NCBI GenBank assembly: GCA_903870245.1
Contig: CAIQCB010000036.1
Span: forward strand, 1 to 49,414
Source of the DNA: an uncultured Methylocystaceae bacterium
Lineage (GTDB): Bacteria; Pseudomonadota; Alphaproteobacteria; Rhizobiales; Beijerinckiaceae
Direction of reading: 5' to 3'
Length of the DNA stretch: 49,414 nucleotides
Made by a program: the position numbers and the translations under genes. How positions within the stretch are numbered: position 1 is the stretch's first letter; each line of letters begins with the position of its first letter. Positions 17,746 through 28,739 of the stretch are shown here, one piece after another. The notes beneath the pieces are model-generated. The model did not search any database. It saw nothing but the letters and a program-made list of their open reading frames with translations, and was not told the DNA's origin.

Positions 17746-18540
17746 TCACACGGGACCAAGATGCGCGAGATCAAAGCTCGCGACGTCGCCTAGCAGTTCA
17801 ATGAACGACTTCGCCCAGTAATCCGCCAGTCGCGCGCCTTTCAGGGCGTCGGCGCGGGCAGCGTTTCCCATCGCCCCTGTTGGCGATAAGTCCTGCGCCA
17901 TCCAGCCGAACCCGGCTGGGCGGTCCGCCCGCAGCCAGCGAAACTCTTGCTCGAACTCGAGCGATGCCGAAACAAAATCGCCCGCCAGAGACATATCGAC
18001 GAGATCAGGCCGGAAAGCGAGCATGAGCGAGGTTTCGATATCGCCGCCGTGAACGCCATGACGGATCTCCCGGGGATCGAACAGCCCATCAGGATAACCG
18101 AAGCGCGACCATGAACAGGTGACCGCCAGCGCCCTGAAACGGTTACGCAAATCCAGCGCGACCTGAGAGAGCAGCGCCGAATTGCCGCCATGAGAATTGA
18201 TCAGCAAGATCTTGCGCGCGCCCGTACGAAAAACGCCTTCCGCGATGTCGCCGAGCAGGCGCCCGGCGGTCTCGGGTCGCAGCGACAGAGTCCCTGCGAA
18301 ATCGCTATGTTCTAGAGAAACCCCGATCGTCTGGATCGGCAAAAAAATCGCCTCAATGTCCCGTGGCAAGAGCGCTATGGCGCGAGCAAGGCAGCCTTCC
18401 ATGATCATCGCGTCGACGCCGAGCGGCAAGTGAGGCCCATGTTGTTCGACCGCGGCCACAGGCAACACGGCGATGGCGCGCGACAAGTCTCGCGCATTGA
18501 AATCGCGCTGGGATCGATCCATCCAGTAAGGTGACGACAT
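17746..18540 (-). CDS. creatininase-family amidohydrolase
   Basis: The 264-residue protein carries the metal-binding motifs of the creatininase/MftE family: PVAAVEQHGPHLPLGVD, the NSHGGNSALL loop and GVHGGDIETS. Members hydrolyse cyclic amides or small peptides with two metal ions. ATG 18540 (MSSPYWMDR) is the likely start, and the open frame reaches upstream to 18624 without a better signal. No mycofactocin or creatinine genes are nearby, so the substrate is unknown. Confidence 0.87.
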   Translation of the reverse strand: MSSPYWMDRSQRDFNARDLSRAIAVLPVAAVEQHGPHLPLGVDAMIMEGCLARAIALLPRDIEAIFLPIQTIGVSLEHSDFAGTLSLRPETAGRLLGDIAEGVFRTGARKILLINSHGGNSALLSQVALDLRNRFRALAVTCSWSRFGYPDGLFDPREIRHGVHGGDIETSLMLAFRPDLVDMSLAGDFVSASLEFEQEFRWLRADRPAGFGWMAQDLSPTGAMGNAARADALKGARLADYWAKSFIELLGDVASFDLAHLGPV

Positions 18541-18638
18541 GTCTGGCGGCCATAAAAAGTTTTCAGAGGCGACAGACGTGCGCCCGGGAGACGGATTTAC
18601 TATATCCAAGTTCAGCAAAATCAAAAAGGAGACACACG

Positions 18639-19112
18639 ATGAGCGCTCATATGATTCACCGCCGTCAGTGCTTTATGTTTCTTGGCGCGGCTGCGCTGCT
18701 GCTGAGCAGGACAGGCTCCGCCCGCGCGGTCGGAAAAATGACGATGCACAAGAGCGCCACCTGCGGCTGCTGTAGTAAGTGGGCGGCTCGGATGCGCGAG
18801 GCCGGTTTTGAGGTCGAGGAGGCGATCGAAGCCGATATGGCGGCGATCAAGACGAAATTCGGGGTGCCGGCAGCAATGCAATCCTGCCATACCGCCCAAA
18901 TCGAGGGTTATATTGTTGAGGGCCATGTTCCGGCGGATGCCCTCCATCGGTTACTGGCGGAGCGCCCCCGCGTTACAGGCGTCGCGGCGCCCGGCATGCC
19001 TGGGGGCTCGCCCGGCATGGAAGCGGGCGAAGAGGAAGTCTATTCGCTCTACTTGTTCGATGCGGCGAGTTCGAGAGAGTTCGGCAAATGGCGAGGCTCA
19101 AAGCCCGCATGA
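18639..19112 (+). CDS. DUF411 copper-binding protein (CopG-like)
   Basis: The 157-residue periplasmic protein has a twin-arginine-like signal (HRRQCFMFLGAAALLL) and the DUF411 core: HKSATCGCCSKW, VPAAMQSCHTA and VEGHVPADALHRLL. The CGCC and SCH cysteines, with Met and His residues, correspond to the copper-cluster ligands described for CopG-type DUF411 proteins. AAGGAGA precedes ATG 18639. Its 3' end overlaps the convergent flavoprotein gene by 64 bases. A role in copper handling is inferred from the family. Confidence 0.88.
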   Translation: MSAHMIHRRQCFMFLGAAALLLSRTGSARAVGKMTMHKSATCGCCSKWAARMREAGFEVEEAIEADMAAIKTKFGVPAAMQSCHTAQIEGYIVEGHVPADALHRLLAERPRVTGVAAPGMPGGSPGMEAGEEEVYSLYLFDAASSREFGKWRGSKPA

Positions 19113-20455
19113 TCCGGCCAGACTGATGGCGCATCCCGCTCGGTCAAACCCAGATAGCGCGCGGCCCCAAGACCGGCGGCACGGCCAGTGGCGAAAGCCG
19201 CCTGAAGCAGATAGCCGCCGGTAGGGGCGTCAAAATCCAGCATTTCTCCGGCGACAAAAACGCCGGGCAACAGCCGCAACATAAGATTTCTGTCACACGC
19301 GTCGAAACTCACGCCGCCCGCCGTCGAAATCGCGCGCTCGAGTCCCGAAACCCCGGCGACAATGAGTGGCGCATTTTTGATCAGATAGGCCATGACGCTG
19401 GCGTCGCGCGGCAAGCCCGTCGGAGACGCCTCCCGCAGCAACCCAATTTCCGTCGGGCTCAGACCCGCACGTCGCAGGAAGGTGGCGTGAGATTGTTTCG
19501 GCGGACGTTTGGATAGTTTACGCGCCAGTTGTTCCTGGGAGGTATCTGGCCTGAGATCGACATGAATGACGGTCGATTGTCCGCCATCGACAGCCTCACG
19601 AAGTCGGGAAGAGAGCGAGTATGCAGGGCCGCCTTCAAGTCCGGTCCGGGTGACAACAATATCGCCGCGCGCGGTCGCCGGTTCAGGGCCTGTTGCGTTG
19701 TCATCAGTCGAACCATAACGAAGCGATACGTTTTTTAGCGGCTGTCCCTCGAAATCGGCCCGGTAAAGCGCGCTCCAGACGACACAAAGACCGGCGTTCG
19801 CGGGTCGCAGGGGGTTGATCGCCACGCCGGCGGCGGACAACCCCTTGACCCAGCTCCCGTCTGAACCGAGACGAGGCCAGGAAGCCCCGCCAAGAGCCAG
19901 GATGACGACGTCGAACCGATGGAGCGCCTCGACGCCGTCCGATCCCCGGATGCGCAGTCCGTCCTCGCCTGCAAAGCCCACAAACGATTGTCGCGGCTCG
20001 ATGGCGACACCGAGGCTGGCGAGACGCACAAGCCAGGCGCGGAGAAGAGGCGACGCTTTGAAACTTTTGGGGAAAACCCGACCGCTGGAGCCGACGAAGG
20101 TCTCTTCGCCCAATTCGGCGCAAAAATCGCGAAGAGCCTGAGGCGGCCAGGCGCGGATGAACGGCTCCATCTGGGGCGCACGAGCGCCGTAACGCGAGAT
20201 GAAGCGCTCCAGGGGCTCGCTGTGCGTGATGTTCAGACCGCCGCGACCAGCCATGAGAAATTTGCGGGCGGGACTGGCCTTGTGATCGTATACGGTTACA
20301 AGGCCTCCGGCGCGCGCCAAGGTTTCTGCGGCGATGAGACCTGCGGGCCCCGCACCGATAACGGCGCAACCGGGTCGCGCGTCGGACTGAAAATAGGGTT
20401 TCGTCACCTTGGCGATTGTCTTGACGGCCCCAAGGGACGATAGAGATTTGGCCAA
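19049..20455 (-). CDS. HI0933-like FAD-dependent oxidoreductase (TIGR03862-type flavoprotein)
   Basis: This flavoprotein of about 468 residues has an N-terminal Rossmann GxGxxG motif (CAVIGAGPAGLIAAE) and MAGRGGLNITHSE typical of the HI0933/BaiN-like group. An internal domain follows, then the C-terminal FAD motif GVFVAGEMLDFDAPTGGYLLQ. The reaction is unknown. The TTG start at 20455 is the longest option. A shorter start near the VTKPYFQS segment (about 20410) is possible, because no clear ribosome-binding site decides between them. Confidence 0.85.
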   Translation of the reverse strand: MAKSLSSLGAVKTIAKVTKPYFQSDARPGCAVIGAGPAGLIAAETLARAGGLVTVYDHKASPARKFLMAGRGGLNITHSEPLERFISRYGARAPQMEPFIRAWPPQALRDFCAELGEETFVGSSGRVFPKSFKASPLLRAWLVRLASLGVAIEPRQSFVGFAGEDGLRIRGSDGVEALHRFDVVILALGGASWPRLGSDGSWVKGLSAAGVAINPLRPANAGLCVVWSALYRADFEGQPLKNVSLRYGSTDDNATGPEPATARGDIVVTRTGLEGGPAYSLSSRLREAVDGGQSTVIHVDLRPDTSQEQLARKLSKRPPKQSHATFLRRAGLSPTEIGLLREASPTGLPRDASVMAYLIKNAPLIVAGVSGLERAISTAGGVSFDACDRNLMLRLLPGVFVAGEMLDFDAPTGGYLLQAAFATGRAAGLGAARYLGLTERDAPSVWPDHAGFEPRHLPNSLELAASNK

Positions 20456-20535
20456 CTCGGGGCCTCGTCTGGCGAGGGAGATTGAACTGTCTTAATTCCT
20501 AACATAAACGACTGGGGAGACGAAAGAAGGCGTTA

Positions 20536-21564
20536 ATGTCCGCCAATGACCAGCAACAATCGGACGCCGCCGCCACAGACTATTCCTTTGAGGTCCAGGC
20601 GGAGGGCGCAGGCCTACGGCTAGACCGCTTCCTCGCGGAACGAGGGGAAATCCTCGCGGCGCATCTGTCGAGAAGCCGCCTGAAGACGCTGATCGAGGCG
20701 AATCGGGTGTGCATTAACGGGGCGATTATTGAAGAACCGGCGCGAAAGCTGTGCGCCGGGGACATAATCACACTTTCCGTCCCGCCGCCGGCTCCCGCCG
20801 TCCCTCAGCCCGAGGATATCGCCCTCAACGTCGTTTACGAGGATGATCACCTCATCGTGATCGACAAACCGGCCGGCCTGGTCGTTCACCCAGCCAGCGG
20901 CCACGAGAGCGGGACGCTGGTTAATGCGCTCATCGCCCATTGCGGCGAAAGTCTTTCAGGCGTCGGCGGGGTGAAAAAACCGGGAATCGTCCACCGCATA
21001 GACAAAGACACCAGCGGGCTCCTGGTCATCGCCAAGACGGACCCGGCGCATCATGGGCTATCGCGGCTCTTTGCGGACCATGGCCGCACTTTGCCGCTGA
21101 CCCGGGAATATCTGGCTTTTGTCTGGGGCGTGCCTGACCGTGCGCACGGAACGATCGAGACTTCTCTGGGCCGGCATTCGATCCAGCGCGAAAAGATGGC
21201 GGTTGTTGCTGAAGAACGCGGGCGTGAGGCGATTACCCATTGGGAAAAGATTGCCGATTATGGAGTCGCTTCCCTGATCGCCTGCCGACTGGAGACCGGC
21301 CGCACACATCAAATCCGCGTACATATGGCGCATATTGGCCATCCATTGATCGGCGACGCCACCTACGGCTCAGGTTTTAAAACAAAGATCGTAAAACTGC
21401 CGGCGGCGGCCCGTCTGGCGGTCGAAAAGCTCGGCCGTCAGGCCCTGCATGCTGCAACGCTCGGCTTCGCGCATCCGCACACGGGGGAGGAGCTCGAGTT
21501 TGGGAGCGATCTGCCTGCTGATTTGCAGGCGCTCAAGGAAGCCTTGACGAATTTCGCGCGCTGA
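20536..21564 (+). CDS. RluD-type 23S rRNA pseudouridine synthase
   Basis: The 342-residue protein has an N-terminal S4 RNA-binding domain (about residues 20-80, [12 protein letters not shown]) and an RluA-family catalytic domain with [16 protein letters not shown], whose aspartate is the nucleophile. The [10 protein letters not shown] motif is present. RluD modifies helix 69 of 23S rRNA. GAAGG precedes ATG 20536. The family also contains RluC and other paralogues, so the exact target is inferred from length and S4 content. Confidence 0.9.
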   Translation: MSANDQQQSDAAATDYSFEVQAEGAGLRLDRFLAERGEILAAHLSRSRLKTLIEANRVCINGAIIEEPARKLCAGDIITLSVPPPAPAVPQPEDIALNVVYEDDHLIVIDKPAGLVVHPASGHESGTLVNALIAHCGESLSGVGGVKKPGIVHRIDKDTSGLLVIAKTDPAHHGLSRLFADHGRTLPLTREYLAFVWGVPDRAHGTIETSLGRHSIQREKMAVVAEERGREAITHWEKIADYGVASLIACRLETGRTHQIRVHMAHIGHPLIGDATYGSGFKTKIVKLPAAARLAVEKLGRQALHAATLGFAHPHTGEELEFGSDLPADLQALKEALTNFAR

Positions 21565-21610
21565 TGCGGGAGCCATTGACCCTGCGGGCCATTCGCGACT
21601 AGTACAGGCC

Positions 21611-23692
21611 ATGACATCGCATGTGCCGGCGACCCCTAGCGCCAAACCGCTTTTTTCATACAGAAAATATTGGGCGCAGCGCTTCGGCGTTGCGCCTTTC
21701 CTGCCGATGTCACGGCAGGAAATGGACCTACTCGGCTGGGACTCCTGCGATGTGATCCTCGTCACCGGCGACGCCTATATCGATCATCCGAGTTTCGGCA
21801 TGGCGATCATCGGACGTCTACTGGAGGCGCAGGGGTTCCGCGTCGGCATCATTTCCCAGCCTGACTGGCGCGACGCCAGCGACTTCCGCACGCTGGGCAA
21901 ACCAAACCTGTTTTTTGGGGTGACCAGCGGCAATATGGATTCGATGGTCAATCGCTATACGTCAGATCGGCGGTTGCGTCATAATGATAGCTACACGCCG
22001 GGCGGCGAAGGTGGCAAGCGGCCCGACCGCGCGGTCATCGTATATGCTCAGCGTTGCCGTGAGGCCTACCCTGATGCGCCAATACTGCTTGGCGGTATTG
22101 AAGCATCGCTGCGTCGCATCGCTCACTACGACTATTGGTCCGATAAGGTTCGGCGTTCGATCTTGCTCGACGCCAAGGCCGATCTATTGATCTTTGGCAA
22201 CGCCGAACGGGCGCTGGTCGAAGTCGCTCACCGCATCGCGAGCAAGGGCGTTCATCAGGATTTCTCGGATATTCGCGGCCTTGCGTTTGCGCGCGAGGCG
22301 ACGCCACAAGGCTGGATCGAAGCTCAAGCCGACGATCTCGATACGCCCGACGAGGGTCGGCGGCGATCATCAGACGAAGAAGCCAGCGACAGGATCGTTA
22401 TCCGCCTGCCCGCCTATGAACAGGTGAAAGAGGACCCTGAGTCCTATGCGCGCGCCTCGCGCGTACTGCATCGCGAGAGTAATCCCGGCAACGCCCGGCC
22501 GATGATCCAGCGACACGGCGATCGGGAGTTGTGGTTGACCGCGCCGCCCATTCCGTTGACCACGCCGGAGATGGACGCCGTTTACGAGTTGCCCTTCGCA
22601 CGCGCGCCGCATCCCGCCTATGGAGAAGCGAAAATTCCGGCCTGGGAAATGATCCGTCACTCGGTGACGATCATGCGCGGCTGTTTCGGCGGTTGCTCTT
22701 TTTGCTCGATCACCGAGCATGAAGGACGCATCATCCAGTCGCGCTCCGAAGGTTCTATCCTGAAAGAAATTGAAACTATCCGCGACAGGGGCGAAGGCTT
22801 CACAGGTATTATTTCCGATATCGGCGGCCCGACCGCAAATATGTATCGGATGCGCTGCAAAGACCCGCAAACCGAGGCGTTGTGTCGACGGCCCTCCTGC
22901 GTTTACCCGGATATATGCAAGAATCTTGACACCAGCCACGATCCGCTGATTCAACTTTATCGCAAGGCGCGGGCGCTACCGGGCGTGAAGAAAGTCATGG
23001 TCGCCTCCGGCGTGCGTTACGACCTTGCCGTGAAAAGCCCGACATATATCCGCGAGCTTGTCGAACATCATGTCGGCGGTTATTTAAAAATTGCGCCCGA
23101 GCACACGGAAAGCGGCCCGCTCTCCAAAATGATGAAGCCGGGGATCGGCTCCTACGATCGTTTCAAGCAATTATTCGACGCAGCGGCGCGCGCAGCCAAA
23201 AAAGACTATTTCCTCATTCCCTATTTCATCGCCGCTCATCCCGGCACGACGGATGAAGACATGATGAACCTGGCCCTCTGGCTGAAGCGCAACAAATATC
23301 GCGCCGATCAGGTGCAAACATTTCTTCCCTCGCCGATGGCCCTGTCGACGGCGATGTATCATACGGGGTTCAACCCGCTGAGGCCGGTGCGTCGGGGAGC
23401 CTCCGAAGAAGTGGATACGATCAAGGGATTGCGACAGAGGCGTCTACACAAGGCTTTTTTGCGTTATCACGATCCAGAAAACTGGCCGGTGCTGCGCGAA
23501 GCGCTAAAGGCGATGGGGCGCGCCGATCTGATTGGACCCGGCAAGCACCAGCTTGTTCCTGCATGGCAACCCGCCGGCTCCGGCGCGGCGGGTGAAGGGC
23601 GTCGTCTGGCGGGCAAGAAAAATCCGCACGCCGGAAAAGGGAAATTTCTGACAAAGGGCGTTATGCATAAAACAGAGCCATCCAGGTATTAG
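21611..23692 (+). CDS. YgiQ-family radical SAM protein
   Basis: The 693-residue protein is full length for YgiQ/UPF0313. It has an N-terminal cobalamin-binding-like region ([15 protein letters not shown]), a radical-SAM Cx3Cx2C cluster motif GCFGGCSFC near residue 358, [11 protein letters not shown], and a lysine-rich C-terminal tail. Its physiological reaction is not known. It follows the pseudouridine synthase gene by 46 bases and may share its transcript. Confidence 0.93.
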   Translation: MTSHVPATPSAKPLFSYRKYWAQRFGVAPFLPMSRQEMDLLGWDSCDVILVTGDAYIDHPSFGMAIIGRLLEAQGFRVGIISQPDWRDASDFRTLGKPNLFFGVTSGNMDSMVNRYTSDRRLRHNDSYTPGGEGGKRPDRAVIVYAQRCREAYPDAPILLGGIEASLRRIAHYDYWSDKVRRSILLDAKADLLIFGNAERALVEVAHRIASKGVHQDFSDIRGLAFAREATPQGWIEAQADDLDTPDEGRRRSSDEEASDRIVIRLPAYEQVKEDPESYARASRVLHRESNPGNARPMIQRHGDRELWLTAPPIPLTTPEMDAVYELPFARAPHPAYGEAKIPAWEMIRHSVTIMRGCFGGCSFCSITEHEGRIIQSRSEGSILKEIETIRDRGEGFTGIISDIGGPTANMYRMRCKDPQTEALCRRPSCVYPDICKNLDTSHDPLIQLYRKARALPGVKKVMVASGVRYDLAVKSPTYIRELVEHHVGGYLKIAPEHTESGPLSKMMKPGIGSYDRFKQLFDAAARAAKKDYFLIPYFIAAHPGTTDEDMMNLALWLKRNKYRADQVQTFLPSPMALSTAMYHTGFNPLRPVRRGASEEVDTIKGLRQRRLHKAFLRYHDPENWPVLREALKAMGRADLIGPGKHQLVPAWQPAGSGAAGEGRRLAGKKNPHAGKGKFLTKGVMHKTEPSRY

Positions 23693-23730
23693 GCGTAATT
23701 TATCAGGCGTAATTTGATGTCGAGGTTTGT

Positions 23731-24213
23731 TTATGAAGCTGTTTCAAGCAGGAGTCGTTCGAATTCCCCCTCGACGGCGGCCAAAAGCTCGTTGAAACAG
23801 AAACTCACCTCAGGCGTAAGCCCGGCGCCAGGGTTAAATTCAATAACCTCAACAGCGAAAACGACGCATATGCGAGGCAGTTGTTTGAGGCTTCGCGCCA
23901 GTTCCAACCCAGCCGCCAATCCAAAACCATGCGAACTGAAGGCCCCTAAATTTACGGGAATTGGCGATTTAACCACATCGAAACGATGAATTGTCCCGGC
24001 AGGCGAACCGGATCTGCAAGCGTCGATAATGATAGCCGCTGTGGCGCCTGTCACTGCTTCCAGCAATTGCGTCGCTTCGCCTTCAATCTCTATCAGGCGA
24101 ATTTCCGGCGGACATGTCTTCGCCAGCGCCCGAAGCGTCAATGGACCAATCGCATCGTCGCCTCGCATCGGGTTACCTACGCCAATAATGACGATAGATT
24201 TGTCCGGGCGCAT
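23731..24213 (-). CDS. hydrogenase maturation endopeptidase (HyaD/HycI family)
   Basis: The 160-residue protein removes the C-terminal peptide of the [NiFe] large subunit after metal insertion. The IIGVGNPMRGDDAIGP motif with the nickel-sensing Asp, IIDACRSGSPAG and SSHGFGLAAGLELA are all present. It begins one base after the stop of the large-subunit gene and is the last gene of the hydrogenase operon. No hypA-F genes lie in the window, so metal-centre assembly must be encoded elsewhere. Confidence 0.92.
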   Translation of the reverse strand: MRPDKSIVIIGVGNPMRGDDAIGPLTLRALAKTCPPEIRLIEIEGEATQLLEAVTGATAAIIIDACRSGSPAGTIHRFDVVKSPIPVNLGAFSSHGFGLAAGLELARSLKQLPRICVVFAVEVIEFNPGAGLTPEVSFCFNELLAAVEGEFERLLLETAS

Positions 24214-24214
24214 T

Positions 24215-25507
24215 CTAGCCACGATCGATATCGAGGCGCAGAAAATGTGTGGCGCAGGAAATGCAGGGATCATAGTTGCGCACTGTTTGCTCGCAGCGAT
24301 GTCGCAAGGCCTCATCGGACAAATCCAGGAAGCCGCCGATAAACTCGACCAGATCCTCCTCGATACACGCCTGATTCTGCGAGGTTGGCGGCACGATCTG
24401 CGCCTCGGCGATAGCGCCATCTGACTCTAACCGGTAGCGATGGTACAGTAACCCGCGCGGCGCCTCGGTTGCCGCGCAGCCCTCACCCTTACGGGGTTCG
24501 ACCGGCACGAAAGAACTCTTCGGCTCCTGATAGTTTTCGATGATACGCAAGGCTTCGTCGACAGCGTAAAGCGTTTCGACAGCGCGCACGACGATGCTGC
24601 GATAGGGGTTACGGCAGGTTCGATCCAGTCCCGCCTCCAGGGCGGCCTCCTGCGCCAGAACGGACAAACGATCGAAGTTCAAGCTATAGCGCGCCAGTGG
24701 CCCAACAAGATAGGCGGCGCCACTATCACGAAAGCGGGAATGGAGCGCCGTTGATTGCGGCACATGTTTTTCCTCAAAATGGTTTTCGTAATCGCCAGCT
24801 GCAATATCGAGACCGCAATTTGAGACGATGCGTCCTTCATTGAAGGGATATTCATCCTCATGTCTCAGAGCAACGAAGGTATAATCGCGCTCGCGATCCG
24901 GGAAATCCAGCGTGCCTGTCCAACGAACTGTTGCAAGAGCGGCCTCACGCGCCCATTTGAGGTTCTCCTTCAATGTCAAAAGTTCTTTTTTGAGCGGCGT
25001 GCGATAAAAGCCGCCGACCCTAACATTAATCGGGTGAATTTCGCGGCCGCCGAGCAATGTCAAAATCTGATTGCCAACTTTCTTGAGTTGCAAGCCTTGA
25101 CGCACAAGATCACCATGATCGCGCGCCATCTCGACGCCGCCGGCATAACCAAGAAAATCCGGCGCATGCAGCATATAAATATGCAGCACATGGGACTCGA
25201 TCCATTCGCCACAATAGAGGAGACGCCGCAAGGCGCGAAGCTGCGGCGAGAGGGAGACGTCAAAAATATTCTCCAGCGCATGAACAGCGCTCATCTGATA
25301 GGCGACAGGACAAATGCCGCATATACGCGCGACAATATCGGGCGTTTCGTCAAAATGACGACCGCGCAGAAAGGCCTCGAAAAAGCGCGGCGGCTCGAAA
25401 ATATTCAGTTCTGCGCTTCTAACAAGGCCATCGCGGATCGTAACCTTGAGCCCGCCCTCACCCTCGACGCGGGCAAGGACGTCAATCTTGACCGTCTTGC
25501 TGGTCAT
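24215..25507 (-). CDS. hydA: [NiFe] hydrogenase large (alpha) subunit, group 3b
   Basis: The 430-residue catalytic subunit has both nickel-ligand motifs, RICGICP near the N-terminus and DPCISCATH near the C-terminus, with all four cysteines. Nine residues (FLRLDIDRG) follow the final histidine and form the tail expected to be removed by the protease encoded next. Sequence and gene order match cytoplasmic bidirectional NADP-linked (sulf)hydrogenases of group 3b. ATG 25507 overlaps the small-subunit gene by 26 bases. Confidence 0.94.
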   Translation of the reverse strand: MTSKTVKIDVLARVEGEGGLKVTIRDGLVRSAELNIFEPPRFFEAFLRGRHFDETPDIVARICGICPVAYQMSAVHALENIFDVSLSPQLRALRRLLYCGEWIESHVLHIYMLHAPDFLGYAGGVEMARDHGDLVRQGLQLKKVGNQILTLLGGREIHPINVRVGGFYRTPLKKELLTLKENLKWAREAALATVRWTGTLDFPDRERDYTFVALRHEDEYPFNEGRIVSNCGLDIAAGDYENHFEEKHVPQSTALHSRFRDSGAAYLVGPLARYSLNFDRLSVLAQEAALEAGLDRTCRNPYRSIVVRAVETLYAVDEALRIIENYQEPKSSFVPVEPRKGEGCAATEAPRGLLYHRYRLESDGAIAEAQIVPPTSQNQACIEEDLVEFIGGFLDLSDEALRHRCEQTVRNYDPCISCATHFLRLDIDRG

Positions 25508-26279
25508 ATTTTTCGCTTTCCTGGCGAAACGCGTCTGCGTTCGCATTGAATGTCGAATAGAGACGCGCCAGCCCGCGCTGATCCATGCCCAGTTCAGACA
25601 ACCTTGCGCTCAGCGCAGGCGCATTCGGCGTCTCCTTGGGACCGAAACACCCATAGCAGCCTCGATTGTAGGACGGACAAAGCGCTCCGCAGCCCGCATG
25701 GGTGACGGGCCCAAGACAAGGTGCGCCATGTGCGACCATGACACAGGCGACGCCCTTGAGCTTGCATTCGACACAAACACTATGAGCCGGCGTCGCCGGG
25801 CGTCTGCCAGCGATAAAGGCGCCAAGCATCTCGACGAGCTGGCGTTTGTTAATCGGACAACCTCGCAACTCAAAATCAACGCGTACATGATCAGCGATCG
25901 GCGTCGATGTCGAGAGCGTCTCGATATATTCCGGACGCGCATAAACGATCCGGGCGTATTCCGTCACATCCGAAAAGTTCCGCAAAGCCTGAATGCCGCC
26001 GGAGGTGGCGCAGGCGCCAATAACGATCAGTTTTGTCGAGCGCCGACGCACTTCGTGAATTCGAACGGCATCATGCGCCGTGGTGATCGACCCCTCGACA
26101 AGCGAGATATCGTAATGGCCGCTGATCTCGGCGCGAGTCGCCTCGGGAAAATAGGCGATTTCCACTGCCTCCGCGAGACCAAGGATTTCATCTTCGCAAT
26201 CCAGGAGGCTTAACTGGCAGCCGTCACAGGAGGCGAATTTCCAGACGGCCAGCCGCGGTCGTATTTGTCGGCCTGTCAT
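25482..26279 (-). CDS. hydD: [NiFe] hydrogenase small (delta) subunit, group 3b
   Basis: This 265-residue electron-transfer subunit lacks a Tat signal, which fits a soluble cytoplasmic enzyme. The proximal-cluster cysteines are in [25 protein letters not shown] and [10 protein letters not shown]-terminal segment adds [27 protein letters not shown] and GCYGCFGP, which can ligate further [4Fe-4S] clusters as in the group 3b delta subunits. It lies one base after the preceding gene of the operon. Confidence 0.93.
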   Translation of the reverse strand: MTGRQIRPRLAVWKFASCDGCQLSLLDCEDEILGLAEAVEIAYFPEATRAEISGHYDISLVEGSITTAHDAVRIHEVRRRSTKLIVIGACATSGGIQALRNFSDVTEYARIVYARPEYIETLSTSTPIADHVRVDFELRGCPINKRQLVEMLGAFIAGRRPATPAHSVCVECKLKGVACVMVAHGAPCLGPVTHAGCGALCPSYNRGCYGCFGPKETPNAPALSARLSELGMDQRGLARLYSTFNANADAFRQESEKYDQQDGQD

Positions 26280-26280
26280 G

Positions 26281-27138
26281 TCACAGCTCCTTGACAGACA
26301 TTAGCGGCCCCATCCGTTCAAAGGTGAAAACCGGGCCATCACGACAAATAAAGGCTGGACCCAGCTGACAATGACCGCAGTGACCAATGGCGCATTTCAT
26401 ATTGCGTTCCATGGACAAAAAAATCCTGCCGACGCCAAGACCTTTTTCAGTCAATGACGCGGCAACGAAACGCATCATCACCTCCGGACCACAAAGCATA
26501 GCAATAGTGCGCGATACGTCCATGTTAACATGCGATAGCAGCCCTGTGACGACGCCAACATGACCCGGCCAGTCCATACCGGCATGATCGACCGTGATAT
26601 TAACGTCAATGTGGCCTTTCTTGCGCCACTCTTCAATCTCGGAGCGATAGAGAATGTCCTCGGGTCTGCGCGCCCCATACAACAGCCACACATCGCCAAA
26701 ATGTTCACGTCGCGAGAGAATATGATAAATCGCCGGCCTCAAAGGCGCGAGACCCAAACCGCCCGCGACGATAACAACATCCTGCCCTTCAGCGGTCGCC
26801 ATTGGCCAGCCCACGCCAAAGGGACCGCGCACACCGACAGGATCATTCGGCGCCAGGCGCGTCAGGGCATGAGAAACCGGGCCGACGTCGCGGATCGTAT
26901 GAATAAGACGCCCTTGTCCCGGCGGGCCGCTGATGCTGATCGCCGACTCCCCAACGCCAAATGCTGTAAGCATGTTAAATTGACCGGGCGTATAACTAAA
27001 TGGCACACTCTCGGCGAATTCGATCTCCAGAGTCCATGCGTCCGGAGCGTCATGACGTCGCTTGCGCACATAACAAAGTTTCGGCACGTCCGCTGGCGCC
27101 CCAGAGCGCGCGTCGATCGCTGTAGGTTTTAGCGACAT
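26281..27138 (-). CDS. hydG: hydrogenase FAD/NAD(P)-binding (gamma) subunit
   Basis: The 285-residue reductase subunit has a ferredoxin-reductase-like FAD domain ([16 protein letters not shown]) and an NAD(P)-binding domain ([29 protein letters not shown]). A C-terminal [2Fe-2S] motif has four cysteines in [19 protein letters not shown]. It passes electrons between the iron-sulphur chain and NADP(H). ATG 27138 (MSLKPT) has GAGGT upstream and is preferred over the longer open frame. Confidence 0.92.
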   Translation of the reverse strand: MSLKPTAIDARSGAPADVPKLCYVRKRRHDAPDAWTLEIEFAESVPFSYTPGQFNMLTAFGVGESAISISGPPGQGRLIHTIRDVGPVSHALTRLAPNDPVGVRGPFGVGWPMATAEGQDVVIVAGGLGLAPLRPAIYHILSRREHFGDVWLLYGARRPEDILYRSEIEEWRKKGHIDVNITVDHAGMDWPGHVGVVTGLLSHVNMDVSRTIAMLCGPEVMMRFVAASLTEKGLGVGRIFLSMERNMKCAIGHCGHCQLGPAFICRDGPVFTFERMGPLMSVKEL

Positions 27139-27145
27139 AGTCACC

Positions 27146-27607
27146 TCAGGACCTCGCACCGTAGAGATCAAGCAGTTGCACCCGGCAAGCATGCAATCGT
27201 TCGATCAAAACTGGCAAAACCCGCTTGGTCAAAGCGTAACCCAGCGCGGGATCGCTCTCGCATTTCTGGCGCAAGCAGGCAGCGTTTAGCGCCACCGCAA
27301 GAGTTGGCGCGATAGCCCGGGCATCGTAGGACCATCGGTAGGGCGACGCGAGCCAATTAACCCCAAAAACCTCTCCCGGCCCGACAGTGAGGAAAGTCGC
27401 TGGACCACGACCGGGAGCTGCAATCTGAAGAGCAACGCGCCCCTCACGAACAAGATAGAAATGATCTGCGGCCTCACCTTCATGAAAGATAAATTCTCCG
27501 GCCCCAAAATGCGCGTCCTGCGCGCAACTGACCGCCAGAGTGGCGAAGGAATTATCCAGTCCTGCGAAGAAAGGATGCGCACACAGATTATATTCAAGCT
27601 TTTCCAA
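27146..27607 (-). CDS. cyclic-nucleotide-binding-domain protein in the hydrogenase operon
   Basis: The protein of about 153 residues is a single cNMP-binding beta-barrel ([23 protein letters not shown] in parts, then [11 protein letters not shown]) with no DNA-binding domain. It sits between the beta and gamma subunit genes. TTG 27607 follows the hydB stop by ten bases and has GAGAG upstream. An open frame extends to 27724 inside hydB but would overlap it by more than 100 bases. Similar proteins occur in group 3b operons of other bacteria. A sensory or structural role is likely, but the ligand is unknown. Confidence 0.8.
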   Translation of the reverse strand: MEKLEYNLCAHPFFAGLDNSFATLAVSCAQDAHFGAGEFIFHEGEAADHFYLVREGRVALQIAAPGRGPATFLTVGPGEVFGVNWLASPYRWSYDARAIAPTLAVALNAACLRQKCESDPALGYALTKRVLPVLIERLHACRVQLLDLYGARS

Positions 27608-27617
27608 AACGCGACTC

Positions 27618-28739
27618 TCAGCCTGTTTGGGCGCCGGCGATCGCCTGCACCTCTTGCGTGATGTCAATCCCGACCGGGCACCAGGTGATGCAGCGTCCGC
27701 AACCAACGCATCCAGATGAGCCAAATTGCTCGATCCAGGTTGAAAGCTTATGCGTCATCCACTGTCGATATCGTGAGGCGACGGTGTTTCGGACGCCACC
27801 GCCGTGGAGATAGGAAAAATCCATGGTAAAACAGGAGTCCCAACGTCTCTCGCGCGCGAAGCTCTCTCCTGCAAGATCAGAAATATCTTCGACTGTCGTG
27901 CAGAAACATGTCGGACAGACCAGTGTGCAATTGGCGCAGGACAGACATCGTTCCGCGACCTCCTGCCAGCGCGGGTGAAGGAGATTATCCGCCAATAACC
28001 TGGGAACATCTACATCGGGCGGCATTGATCTGCCCATCGTCAGCGCTGTGCGCTCAACAATGGATTTTGCCGTTTCGATTTCATGCTCAGTGGCCGGTCT
28101 ACTCCCGATCTCCAGTAAAAGCTCCTGCCCAGCCGGCGAACCGGCTTCGACGACGAAAAGATGCTCATCGGCTGGCGACAGCTCCGTAAGGGCGAGATCG
28201 AAGGGCCCCCTGACCTCCGGACCAGTCCCCATGGATGCACAAAAGCAGCAACCGCCAGCCTTTCCGCAATTCACAGCGATAAGAAGCGTATTTTCACGCC
28301 GTGTTTGGTAATGCGTATCGACATAATCGCCGCCTGTCAGAACACGATCCTGTTTGGAGATTGCAGCAAGCTCGCAGGCCCTCACGCCAATGAACGCATA
28401 GGTCTCATTATTGCCGCCAGAGGCTTCGATTATAAGATTTTCACCCTCTCGTCGCGCACGCCATAGTTCAATTTGTGAAGGATGAAGAAATTTTTTCCAA
28501 ACGTGTGGCCCTACAGAAAAACCAAAATACGATTGGTCTGCCGCTTCGACGAGGCGATAGCCGCCGGGAGTTTGTTCATCGGTCAAACCGACAGGAAAAT
28601 CGTTTACAGACTGGATATCCTCATAGACAACGACGCCATCACCCCTCACCGGTCCCAGAACGCGGCGCCCGGCGCCAATCAAGACATCGATCAGCTTTTG
28701 TAATTGTTCATCCGTAATCACGCGCTTGTCAGCATTCAT
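27618..28739 (-). CDS. hydB: hydrogenase iron-sulphur (beta) subunit
   Basis: The 373-residue subunit ends in a two-[4Fe-4S] ferredoxin-type region, with [16 protein letters not shown] and [16 protein letters not shown]. Additional cysteines upstream ([14 protein letters not shown]) are typical of the HydB/sulfhydrogenase beta family. It links the small subunit to the flavin subunit. It is the first gene of the operon. ATG 28739 (MNADKRVI) is chosen because the residues upstream in the open frame do not resemble the family. Confidence 0.92.
   Translation of the reverse strand: MNADKRVITDEQLQKLIDVLIGAGRRVLGPVRGDGVVVYEDIQSVNDFPVGLTDEQTPGGYRLVEAADQSYFGFSVGPHVWKKFLHPSQIELWRARREGENLIIEASGGNNETYAFIGVRACELAAISKQDRVLTGGDYVDTHYQTRRENTLLIAVNCGKAGGCCFCASMGTGPEVRGPFDLALTELSPADEHLFVVEAGSPAGQELLLEIGSRPATEHEIETAKSIVERTALTMGRSMPPDVDVPRLLADNLLHPRWQEVAERCLSCANCTLVCPTCFCTTVEDISDLAGESFARERRWDSCFTMDFSYLHGGGVRNTVASRYRQWMTHKLSTWIEQFGSSGCVGCGRCITWCPVGIDITQEVQAIAGAQTG

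Noticed and set aside
23690-23725. Two copies of AGGCGTAATTT near the end of the YgiQ gene
   Set aside because: A short two-copy direct repeat with no associated element; too small to interpret.
24860-26213. Long plus-strand frames opposite the hydrogenase large and small subunit genes
   Set aside because: They are antisense to subunits with complete metal-ligand motifs and show no features of their own.
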